Below are positions 41,772 to 49,001 of a DNA stretch of 64,000 bases, one piece after another (within the stretch, counting starts at the first letter, position 1; every line of letters starts with the position of its first letter). Position numbers and translations under genes: made by a program. Source of the DNA: Roseateles asaccharophilus (GTDB taxonomy: Bacteria > Pseudomonadota > Gammaproteobacteria > Burkholderiales > Burkholderiaceae_C); NCBI RefSeq assembly GCF_004362405.1, contig NZ_SNXE01000014.1, positions 1 to 64,000 on the forward strand, given 5' to 3'. The notes beneath the pieces were generated by a model. It saw only the letters and a list, made by a program, of their open reading frames with translations. It was not told the origin of the DNA and searched no databases.

Positions 41772-43742
41772 TCAGTAGCGCCAGTTCAGTTCCACCCGCA
41801 GATCGCGGCCCGGCTCAGCAAAGCCCAGGGTCTTGTTCTGCCAGCCATTGAAGGCATAGGTGGCCTGGTCGTAGTAGAACTTGTCGAAGAGATTGCGCAG
41901 CGCGACGTTGACGCGCAAGCGCTCGTCGCGCATCGGACGCCAAGCCAGCTGCAGGTCATGCACGACATAGCCCGGCTTAAACCCCATCTGCTCTGAGCCC
42001 GTGGGCAGATAGCTCAGGGCCTCGACCCGGCGAGCCTGCCAGCCCAGCTCCAGGCCCTGCTGCGGCATGCGGTAGTTCAGCGCCCCGGTCCAGGTACGGC
42101 CGGTGCGCACACCCAGGCCCAAGTCACCGTCGCCCAGTGCGCGCCCCTCCAAATCGGGCTTGGCCTCAGCCACCGACGCGCGGCCCCTCCAGACCCCTCG
42201 GCCATAGCCCAAGGCCAGTTCATAGCCCTTGACATGGGCGGTACCGGCGTTGCCACGGCAGCCGCCTGGCGCGTCGCAGGAGAAGGTGGTGATGAAGTTC
42301 CGGATCTGCTGCCGATAGACATTGCCGCTGAAGTTCCATCCGGCAGCACCGTATTCGAAGCCGACCTCGCTGTTGGCGGCGCGCTCGGGACTGATCTCGG
42401 CCGCGTTCTTCCAGCGCGCGATATCCAGCATGAAGGCTTCCTTCAGGCCCACGCCGCGCAGGGCCCGCGCGTGGCCGGCCTTCAGCACCAGGCCCTGCGT
42501 CACTTCCCAGCGCAGCGAGGCACTCGGGCTCAGGCCGCTGCTGCGGTAGGACTGGTTGTGGTTGTCGGTATAGCTGTACTTGTCATAGCGAACGCCGGCC
42601 GACACATCCACCTGCCCCAGGTCCAAGGAGCCTTCGGCATAGCCCCCCGCCACGTGCGAGCGCTCACGCCCGCTGCCGGTGTTCTTGAAACGGTCTTGGA
42701 TCTTGAGCGCTTCGGTCTCGTCGGTGCGCCAGTTGAGGCCGTACTTCAGCTCATGTCGGCCAAAGCCACGCTTGAGCCCCAGATCAAAGCCCTGGGTGTC
42801 CAGGCGCTCGCCGTAGTTGCGACCGGCCTTTGTCGTGCGATCGGTACCCACCTCGGTGCGGTAGAACTGGGTTTCCAGCGCGCCCAAGCCGTACCAGTCG
42901 GCCGATTCAAAGCGCAGCGAGGCGGTGTCGCGCGCCAGTTCTTGGGGGATGGGGTCATTGGGCACCACCGGGTGGGCGAAGGCCACCATATTGGCGCGGG
43001 CATTGCGCACACCGTCGTCAACGCTGCGCTGCCAGCTGGCCACGACACGGCTCTTGTCTGAGAGTGCAAGACCCAGCTTGCCCAGGTAATGCTCGCGCTC
43101 GCTGGCGGAGTCGGCCACCACCTGCCCCTGGCCATCGCGGTAGTTCTTGGTCGTCACCCGGCTGGCGGCGAACAGCAGGTCCAGCTGTTCGGTTCGGCCA
43201 TAGGCGTTCAAGCTGCCGCGCCAGCCCTTGTTGTTGTAGGCGCCGGCGCTGCCGCTGGCACCCCAGGACTGGCCGGGGCGTAGCAAGTCGGCCGCGTCCA
43301 CGGTGTAGAGGCGGATGGCGCCGCCCAGGGCGCCGGGGCCGGCGCTGGCGGCAGCCGTGCCCTTTTCGATCTCGATGGCGCGGATCAGTTGCGGATCGAT
43401 CACCAGCGCGGTCTGGTGGTGATAGACCTTGCCGTTTTGCTGGGCCCCGTCGATGCTCAGGCTCAGCATGGACTCCTCCATGCCCCGGATGTAGACCTTT
43501 TGCGCGAAGGCGCTGCCACCACCGCCCACGGCGATTTCGGCATCGGCGCGGTAGACATCGCTCAGGTCGCGCGCCTGGCGCAGCTCCAGCTGCGAGCGCG
43601 TCACGGTGTCGTCTTGGGTAGCGGTGCGGGCCGTGACCTTGACGACGGGCAACTGGGCGGGAGACTCCTTGGCATGCACCAACGCACACAAAGGCAGCAG
43701 ACTCAGCAGAAGATTCAGGCGGAACGGGGGCAAGCGTTTCAT
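41772..43742 (-). CDS. TonB-dependent outer-membrane receptor
   Basis: This 656-residue receptor has a signal peptide (about 1-23), a probable TonB box (LPVVKVTAR), a plug domain (YRADAEIAVGGGGSAFAQKVYIRGMEESMLSLSIDGAQQNG, with IEIEKGTAAASAGPGALGGAIRLYT) and a 22-strand barrel ending LNWRY. It imports a ferric siderophore or heme, whose identity is not visible; FSCDAPGGC gives an extracellular disulfide candidate. ATG 43742 is preferred over an upstream in-frame start for the normal signal peptide. It leads the iron operon and faces the AraC regulator across a Fur-like box. Confidence 0.93.
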   Translation of the reverse strand: MKRLPPFRLNLLLSLLPLCALVHAKESPAQLPVVKVTARTATQDDTVTRSQLELRQARDLSDVYRADAEIAVGGGGSAFAQKVYIRGMEESMLSLSIDGAQQNGKVYHHQTALVIDPQLIRAIEIEKGTAAASAGPGALGGAIRLYTVDAADLLRPGQSWGASGSAGAYNNKGWRGSLNAYGRTEQLDLLFAASRVTTKNYRDGQGQVVADSASEREHYLGKLGLALSDKSRVVASWQRSVDDGVRNARANMVAFAHPVVPNDPIPQELARDTASLRFESADWYGLGALETQFYRTEVGTDRTTKAGRNYGERLDTQGFDLGLKRGFGRHELKYGLNWRTDETEALKIQDRFKNTGSGRERSHVAGGYAEGSLDLGQVDVSAGVRYDKYSYTDNHNQSYRSSGLSPSASLRWEVTQGLVLKAGHARALRGVGLKEAFMLDIARWKNAAEISPERAANSEVGFEYGAAGWNFSGNVYRQQIRNFITTFSCDAPGGCRGNAGTAHVKGYELALGYGRGVWRGRASVAEAKPDLEGRALGDGDLGLGVRTGRTWTGALNYRMPQQGLELGWQARRVEALSYLPTGSEQMGFKPGYVVHDLQLAWRPMRDERLRVNVALRNLFDKFYYDQATYAFNGWQNKTLGFAEPGRDLRVELNWRY

Positions 43743-43781
43743 GGTCGGTGGAGCAATGGGGACTGCAAAGGCAGATTCACG

Positions 43782-43807
43782 AATACGAATCGTTATCATT
43801 AATTATC
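43782..43807. promoter_or_regulatory. Fur-box-like operator between iron operon and AraC regulator
   Basis: The AT-rich stretch has overlapping GATAAT-type hexamers on the minus strand (GATAATTAATGATAACGATT), a good fit to the Fur 6-1-6 array. It lies 40 bases before the receptor ATG and 40 before the regulator ATG. It stands out in DNA that is otherwise very GC-rich. Confidence 0.75.
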
Positions 43808-43846
43808 TTTGCACTCCAGCCGCCCGTCCTTTGCGACGCGCAACAA

Positions 43847-44809
43847 ATGCTTTGCGAAACGCCCACCCCTGACATCCGCATCCCCGTGCCCGAGGAGCAG
43901 AGACTGGCCCTGCGCGGCCATTTCCTGCACGAATCACTACGCGGCAGCCTGAGCCTTCACGGCGCGGAGTTGCAGGTGCTTCGAGCCACGGATCAGAGCT
44001 CGCTGATCGAGCCGGGGCTCAAGCTGATCGTGATGCTGCAAGGGCAGATGGAAATTGCCGGCCAGGGCTTCGAGCAGCGTCTGGCGGGGGAGAAGCCGCA
44101 ATGCGTGCTGCTCTCCCTGCGTGAGCCGGTGCGGCTGCGGCGACGCATTCCCCGCAGCGGTCCGCTGCAACAGCTGGTGCTGGACATCGGCCCCCGCTGG
44201 TTTTCAGAAGGAGGACTGGATCAGCTGCCGGGTTTCAGCCAGATCGAGACCTTTTGCCAGCGTCATGCGGCGCTGACCCTCTTGCCCGACGGCCGGCGCG
44301 CCACGGCCTTGGGGCGCTCGCTGATGGCGCATTGCCAAGCCACCCGGCCCTTCCAGAGATTGCAGCGCGAGGCGCTGGCACTGCAGCTGATTCTTGAAGC
44401 CCTGCCCGCACTCGGCTGCGCGCAGGCGATGGAGGCGGGCCCGCAAGCGGGCAAGATCGAAGCCCTGACCGAGCTCCTGCACGCAGGCGCCGTGGATGAC
44501 TGGACGGTGGCGCGCATGGCTCGCCATCTTGCGAGCAACACCACCACGCTGCAGCGCGCCTTCCGCGAACGCCACGCCCAAAGCATCGGCCAGTACCTGC
44601 GTGGGCTGAAGCTGGAGCGGGCCCATGCGGCCCTGCTCTGCGGCAGCCGTGTCATCGACGCGGCTGCCCTGGCCGGCTATGACAACCCAGCCAATTTTGC
44701 GACGGCCTTCAGGCGCCGCTATGGTCTGTCGCCGCGCGAGCTCAAGCCCAGGCCGCTCAGCGCTCATTCACCCGGTTGCCGGACCCGCTGTCCACCACCC
44801 GCACCTTGA
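43847..44809 (+). CDS. AraC-family regulator, PchR-like
   Basis: This 320-residue regulator has an N-terminal ligand-binding half and a C-terminal double helix-turn-helix (about 225-310): VDDWTVARMARHLASNTTTLQRAFRERHAQSIGQYLRGLKLERAHAALL and VIDAAALAGYDNPANFATAFRRRYGLSPRELKP. PchR-type AraC proteins sense a ferric siderophore and activate its receptor gene; the divergent position and Fur-like box suit this. ATG 43847 was chosen because the frame upstream runs through the Fur site; no ribosome site is evident. Its end overlaps the convergent DUF3060 gene by 53 bases. Confidence 0.88.
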   Translation: MLCETPTPDIRIPVPEEQRLALRGHFLHESLRGSLSLHGAELQVLRATDQSSLIEPGLKLIVMLQGQMEIAGQGFEQRLAGEKPQCVLLSLREPVRLRRRIPRSGPLQQLVLDIGPRWFSEGGLDQLPGFSQIETFCQRHAALTLLPDGRRATALGRSLMAHCQATRPFQRLQREALALQLILEALPALGCAQAMEAGPQAGKIEALTELLHAGAVDDWTVARMARHLASNTTTLQRAFRERHAQSIGQYLRGLKLERAHAALLCGSRVIDAAALAGYDNPANFATAFRRRYGLSPRELKPRPLSAHSPGCRTRCPPPAP

Positions 44810-45149
44810 GCCCCTTGGGCACCTCGACCCGGTTGCTGTTGCCGGCGAAGTCGATCAGATCGAGGGTCACGCCCTCGCGCACCACCACCCGATTGCTGAC
44901 GCCGGTGATCAGCAGGCGGCCCACCCGGTTGTCCGAGGCCACGGTCAGCTCGCAGTCCACGCCGGTGACTTCGATGTCATAGCTGCCGCGCTTGTCCACC
45001 GTGGCCTTGACCCGCACACCATCGAGCTTGTAGACATTGCCCTCATCGCTGCCCCCGCCGCAGCCCGTGAGCAGCAGACCCAGGCCGGCGAGGTGGGCCA
45101 GGGCCAAACGCCGGTGGATCTGGATCGGGGGCTGGCTTGTTCGCATCAT
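44757..45149 (-). CDS. DUF3060 lipoprotein
   Basis: This 130-residue lipoprotein has a lipobox (LGLLLTGC, C30) and a repetitive beta-helix-like domain with asparagine and valine rungs (GSYDIEVTGVDCELTVASDNRVGRLLITGVSNRVVVREGVTLDLIDFAGNSNRVEVP, in short rungs such as SNRVVV and NRVEVP). This is the DUF3060 pattern. GGGAG lies seven bases before ATG 45149. Its promoter shares a distinctive element set with that of the MipA gene at 62264. The function is unknown. Confidence 0.85.
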   Translation of the reverse strand: MMRTSQPPIQIHRRLALAHLAGLGLLLTGCGGGSDEGNVYKLDGVRVKATVDKRGSYDIEVTGVDCELTVASDNRVGRLLITGVSNRVVVREGVTLDLIDFAGNSNRVEVPKGLKVRVVDSGSGNRVNER

Positions 45150-45176
45150 CTTTCTCCCTGCTCTGGTGACGATGAG

Positions 45177-45214
45177 CGCAGTGTCGACATGCAGCCATGA
45201 AGCAGCCATGAAGA
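45177..45214 (-). promoter_or_regulatory. Promoter with tandem response-regulator-like repeats
   Basis: Read on the plus strand, CGCAGTGTC (45177-45185) is followed 11 bases later by ATGAAGC (45197-45203), then N4, then ATGAAGA (45208-45214). For the minus-strand gene this places a TCTTCAT-N4-GCTTCAT direct repeat over the -35 zone and GACACT as a -10-like box about 30 bases before ATG 45149. The same set with identical spacing occurs at 62298-62335. Confidence 0.65.
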
Positions 45215-45262
45215 GCCCCCTGCGACCATGCGGAGGGTGAACGGAGCGCACAATCCGCAGCG

Positions 45263-45661
45263 ATGTCTCAGCTCCTGCTCAAGCGCTTACTCGGGGTCGT
45301 CGCCCTGCTCCAGCCCCTGCTGGCGGCGGGCCAGCCCGCGGGCGATCCCGTGGCCGGCCGGGCGGCGTTTGGCCCCTGCGTCCGCTGCCATGCCGTGGGG
45401 CCGGCGGCGCGCCATGGCTTCGGTCCCCACCTCAACCAGTTGCAGGGCCGGCGTGCGGGAAGCCTTGGCGACTATGCCTATTCCGAGGCCATGCGGAAGT
45501 CGGGCCTGGTCTGGGATGCGGCCACCCTGTACAAGTACATCAAGGACCCCAGCGGCACCGTCCCCGGCACCAAGATGCGCTTCATGGGCTTCGGCTACGA
45601 CGAGCGCAAGATCGCGGATCTGCTGGCCTATCTGCAGCGCCAGCAGGGGCCTGCGCCCTGA
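45263..45661 (+). CDS. Class I c-type cytochrome
   Basis: This 132-residue periplasmic electron carrier has a signal peptide (about 1-23) and the heme site C39-V-R-C42-H43. Further support comes from VGPAARHGFGPHL, GDYAYSEAMRKSGLVWDAATLYKYIKDPSGTVPGTKMRFMGF with the axial Met, and a final helix (KIADLLAYLQRQ). It looks like a cytochrome c2-type protein. The ribosome site is not distinct. It diverges from the DUF3060 lipoprotein gene; whether it shares the repeat-bearing control region is unknown. It could accept electrons from the IorAB-type enzyme, but nothing shows this. Confidence 0.9.
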   Translation: MSQLLLKRLLGVVALLQPLLAAGQPAGDPVAGRAAFGPCVRCHAVGPAARHGFGPHLNQLQGRRAGSLGDYAYSEAMRKSGLVWDAATLYKYIKDPSGTVPGTKMRFMGFGYDERKIADLLAYLQRQQGPAP

Positions 45662-45665
45662 GCCC

Positions 45666-46946
45666 CTAACGGTCCCAGCGCCCGCCGTAGTGCGACACCA
45701 GGCCGCGCCAGAGCGCGTCGGCCTCACGGCCCATGCTGGTCTGTCCGGCGCGCGGCGTGGCATTGACGGCGGTGTGCACCATCACCAGACGCAGCTGCGG
45801 GTCCACGAAGATCATCTGCCCAAAGACACCCAGCAAGGCAAAGCGCCGGGCCTGACCGGGAAAGGTCCAGAACTGATAGCCATAGCCAAAGTAAGGCGTG
45901 GCGCGTCCGGGCTGAAAAACCAGCGGATGCCGCCGCCAATCGGTCGCCTCCAGGAGATAGTCCCGCGGCAGGACCTGCACCCCGGTATCGGGGCGCCGCC
46001 CGTCATTCGCCAGCAGCCAGCCCAGGCGGGCGTAGTCGCGCAAGGTGGCGTTGAAGTTCCCCCCCGCGGCCTCCAGGCCGCTGCGGTCACTCCACCAGTA
46101 GGCCGTGCTCTCCGCCCCCATGGGCTGCCAGAGCCGGCTCTGCAGATACTCGCTCAGAGACAGTCCCGTGGCACCGCGAAGCACCGCTGCCAGCATAGGC
46201 GTCTCGGCGCTGGCGTAGTTGAAGCGCTGGCCCTGCGGGGCCACTCGCTCGCTGACCACCGCCGCCGCGCTCTCCAGATCGCCGCGGTGTACCGCCGCGC
46301 CAAAGCGCGCCAGATCGTCCTGGCCGTCGTAGCGCTCCTCGAAGCGGGCCCCCGAGGCCATGCGCAGCAGATTGCGCACGGTGGTCTCACCGTACAAGGT
46401 GCCCGCCAGGCGCGGCGCATAGCTGTCGGCCCGGTCATCCAGTGAGCGCAGATAGCCTTCCTGCAAGGCCAGGCCCACGGCCAGGGACACCAGGGACTTG
46501 GACATGGAGTTGGACAGGAAGCGGTGCTCAGGGCCGCGCTCGTACTGATAGCGCTCCAGCTGGATCTCGCCGTCCTTGAGCACCAGCAAGCCCATCACCC
46601 GCTGACGGGCCAGATAGTCCTCCACGCCCAGCTCCTGGCCATCGATGCGCCAGCGGAAAGCCGGCTCCTGCGCCGCGCGCGGCAGGGCCAAGGGCATGGG
46701 CGCGGGCGCCATGGCATTGGGCTTGCCCCGCACCAGCCCTCGGATCTCGGCCTGGTGGGTGAAGGAGCCCACCCGCACGGATTCCTGCCAGAACCAGTTG
46801 TGTGCCGTGCCCACGGGATAGCCCAACGCCCGCCCCAGCCTGTCCTCGTCAGGCGCGGCCATGCCCAGCCAGGGCAGCAGGGTCAGGGCGAGCGCGACGA
46901 CAGCTTTCACAGAACCGCAGTGGTGACGGGGCAAGGGGCGCAGCAT
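45666..46946 (-). CDS. Serine beta-lactamase/DD-peptidase-like hydrolase
   Basis: This 426-residue exported protein of the class C beta-lactamase fold has a signal segment (VKAVVALALTLLPWLGMA) and the catalytic S147-M-S-K150 in RFLSNSMSKSLVSLAVG. A tyrosine motif appears in FNYASAETPMLAAVL, and a later GYGYQFWTF region is typical of EstB-like esterases or 6-aminohexanoate-dimer-type hydrolases. It could be an esterase, amidase or peptidase; antibiotic hydrolysis is not implied. Start is uncertain: ATG 46946 is used, GTG 46910 is also possible. It ends 4 bases from the convergent cytochrome gene. Confidence 0.85.
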   Translation of the reverse strand: MLRPLPRHHCGSVKAVVALALTLLPWLGMAAPDEDRLGRALGYPVGTAHNWFWQESVRVGSFTHQAEIRGLVRGKPNAMAPAPMPLALPRAAQEPAFRWRIDGQELGVEDYLARQRVMGLLVLKDGEIQLERYQYERGPEHRFLSNSMSKSLVSLAVGLALQEGYLRSLDDRADSYAPRLAGTLYGETTVRNLLRMASGARFEERYDGQDDLARFGAAVHRGDLESAAAVVSERVAPQGQRFNYASAETPMLAAVLRGATGLSLSEYLQSRLWQPMGAESTAYWWSDRSGLEAAGGNFNATLRDYARLGWLLANDGRRPDTGVQVLPRDYLLEATDWRRHPLVFQPGRATPYFGYGYQFWTFPGQARRFALLGVFGQMIFVDPQLRLVMVHTAVNATPRAGQTSMGREADALWRGLVSHYGGRWDR

Positions 46947-47278
46947 GCCCCAGCGCCGGAGTCGACGTCGTCCCCGGAAAATGGGGCAGGTCCGACTTGC
47001 GCTATAATCCGCCACTTACGACGAACCGTAGCCTTGTGCCAACAGGGCTTGCCGCGCAGAGGTTCCCAACCCTGCCTCTCGTCCTACAGGCCGCTGCACA
47101 TACGGCCGTCCCGCTGCAAGAAGCACATCCACAAGAAGCAGCGCGAACCGCGGGCATCCTCATGCCCGGAAGATCAGCAGCCACACAGACCGGCCACCCG
47201 ACCCGCTCCCTGGGGGCCGAATTACCGAACCGCGCCAAGACGGTTGCCACCGATCAAGGCGCACACCTCAAACACATC
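46947..47278 (+). promoter_or_regulatory. Promoter and about 270-base leader of a small conserved gene
   Basis: A perfect TATAAT box at 47003-47008 (plus strand) would start transcription near 47015, leaving a leader of some 265 bases before ATG 47279. No convincing ORF or tRNA is present in it. Long leaders of this sort can act as thermosensors or bind regulators (as for cold-shock genes). I could not fit a known riboswitch class. Confidence 0.5.
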
Positions 47279-47497
47279 ATGCGTAACAAAAACAGCATTG
47301 AGGTGGGGCGTTACCTTGTCTCACCGATGATCAAACCTCATGCCGACGGCGGCTTCAGCGCCGCGGTCTCCATCCGCTCCGGCCGGGGCATGGCCAGCCA
47401 TGACCGCGTCATGCGCTTCGTGCCGCGCTTCGACAGCCAGGGCGCCGCCCTGCGCTATGCCAAGGCCGAAGGCCTGGCCTGGGTCCAGGCCCACTGA
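47279..47497 (+). CDS. Small conserved protein of unknown function
   Basis: This 72-residue basic protein (SIEVGRYLVSPMIKPHADGGFSAAVSIRSGRGMASHDRVMRFVPRFDSQGAALRYAKAEGLAWVQ) resembles a short family I recall from many Burkholderiales, typically with the SIRSG-x-HDRVMRF and ALRYA-x2-GL-W segments. It has no signal peptide or membrane segment. It is followed by a strong terminator and preceded by its own promoter with a long leader, so it is a single-gene unit that is probably well expressed. Its job is unknown. Confidence 0.8.
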   Translation: MRNKNSIEVGRYLVSPMIKPHADGGFSAAVSIRSGRGMASHDRVMRFVPRFDSQGAALRYAKAEGLAWVQAH

Positions 47498-47526
47498 AGC
47501 CGGCTGCGGCCATCACCCCAAAAGCA

Positions 47527-47552
47527 AAGGCGCCCCGCGGGGCGCCTTTTTC
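47527..47552 (+). terminator. Strong Rho-independent terminator
   Basis: AAAGGCGCCCC and GGGGCGCCTTT form an 11-base-pair stem, followed by further T residues. It ends the small gene at 47279-47497; the symmetrical A/T flanks also allow it to terminate the convergent efflux operon. Confidence 0.9.
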
Positions 47553-47579
47553 ATGGGCGGCAGACGCCGCCGGGCTCGA

Positions 47580-48998
47580 TCAGGAGGACTTGGCCGTGTC
47601 GGCCGCGCCGCCGCCCAGCACCTTGTAGAGCTGCACGCGGTTCAGGGCCTTGGCCAGGCGCACCTGCAGCAGGGCCTGCTGGGCCGCATAGCTGGCGCGC
47701 TGCGCATCCAGCAGCTCCAGGGAGTTGGACACGCCGTTGCCGAAGCGCAGCTCCACCAGGGCCAGGCGCTGGGCCTCGGCGCGGGCCTGCTGCTCCTGGC
47801 CGCTGAGCTGTTCGTCCAGCGTGGCCAGGCCGGCCAGGGCGTCAGCCACCTCGCGGAAGGCGGTCTGCACCGTCTTCTCGTACTGCGCCAGGGCGATGCC
47901 CTGATTGGCCTTGGCCACCTCGATATTGGCCTGGTTGCGGCCCGCATCGAAGATGGGCATCAGGATCTGCGAGGCAAAGCTCCAGGCACTGTTGCGGAAC
48001 AGGTCCGAGAGCTGGGTGCTGGCCGTGCCGGCACTGGCGGTGAGCGTGATGCTCGGGAAGACCGCCGCCCGCGCCGCGCCGATATTGGCGTTGGCCGCGC
48101 GCAGCTGCTGCTCGGCCTGCAGCACATCGGGACGGCTGACCAGCACCTCGGAAGGCAGGCCCGCCGGCACGCGCGGCAGCTGAAGGGCCTGCAGCGGCTG
48201 GGCCGCGGGCAGGCCGGCCGGCAGGGGCTGGCCCACCAGCAGCACCAGGGCGTTCTCGGCCTCGTCGCGCGCGCGCTGGGCGGCGGCCAGGCTGGCCCGG
48301 GCCGCACCGGCCGCGGACTCGGCGCTGGAGAGATCCAGCTGCGAGGCCGCGCCCACCTCGAACTTGGTGCGGCTGAGCCTGAGGCTGTCCTCGCGCGTGG
48401 CCAGGGTCTGGCGGCTGAGCGTCAGCAGCTCTTCGGCGGCCTGCAGATTCAGCTGGGCCGCGGCCACGCCGGCCACCAGGCTCAGGCGGGCGGCGCGCTG
48501 GCCCTCGGCCGTGGCCAGATAGCTGGCCAGCGCCGACTCGCTGTTGTTCTTCAGCTTGCCGAAGAGGTCCAGCTCATAGGCCGTGACCTGCAGACCGGCC
48601 TGGTAGACGCTGTTGATCGTGCCGCTGCCATTGCTGGCGGGCGAGCGCTGCCCGGACAGGCCGGCGCTGACCGTGGGCCAGCGCGCGGCATCGCTGATGC
48701 GGTACTGGGCGCGCGCCTTGTCCACATTCAGCAGGGCCACGCGCAGATCGCGGTTGTTCAGCAGGGCCAGCTCGATGAGCGCCCGCACACGGGCGTCGCC
48801 CGCATAGAACTGCTGCCAGGGCAGCTCGGCGGCCTGGGGCGCCTGGGCGGTCTCGGCCGGCTTGGCGGCGCTGGGCCAGTCGCCCGCCACCGGGGCGGCG
48901 GGGCGCTGGTAATCGGGCGCGAGGTTGGCGCAGCCGGCCAGCAGCAGGGCCGCGGCCAGGGCGCTCAGGGAGGAGAAGGTCTTGTAGCTCTTGTTCAT
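47580..48998 (-). CDS. Outer-membrane efflux lipoprotein (OprM/NodT family)
   Basis: This 472-residue outer-membrane channel has a lipobox (LLLAGC, C23) and two OEP repeats with long helices: NNRDLRVALLNVDKARAQYRISDAARWPTVSAGLSG, then FEVGAASQLDLSSAESAAGAARASLAAAQR, SRPDVLQAEQQLRAANANIGAARAAVFPSITLTAS and ELRFGNGVSNSLELLDAQRASYAAQQALLQVR. It is the exit duct for the pump encoded just upstream (3-base gap). Confidence 0.95.
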   Translation of the reverse strand: MNKSYKTFSSLSALAAALLLAGCANLAPDYQRPAAPVAGDWPSAAKPAETAQAPQAAELPWQQFYAGDARVRALIELALLNNRDLRVALLNVDKARAQYRISDAARWPTVSAGLSGQRSPASNGSGTINSVYQAGLQVTAYELDLFGKLKNNSESALASYLATAEGQRAARLSLVAGVAAAQLNLQAAEELLTLSRQTLATREDSLRLSRTKFEVGAASQLDLSSAESAAGAARASLAAAQRARDEAENALVLLVGQPLPAGLPAAQPLQALQLPRVPAGLPSEVLVSRPDVLQAEQQLRAANANIGAARAAVFPSITLTASAGTASTQLSDLFRNSAWSFASQILMPIFDAGRNQANIEVAKANQGIALAQYEKTVQTAFREVADALAGLATLDEQLSGQEQQARAEAQRLALVELRFGNGVSNSLELLDAQRASYAAQQALLQVRLAKALNRVQLYKVLGGGAADTAKSS

Positions 48999-49001
48999 GG
49001 A

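Noticed and set aside
45666..46946. An antibiotic-resistance beta-lactamase
   Set aside because: The fold has S-x-x-K and a Tyr motif, but the flanking pattern fits EstB/hydrolase-type relatives. The neighbours give no resistance context.
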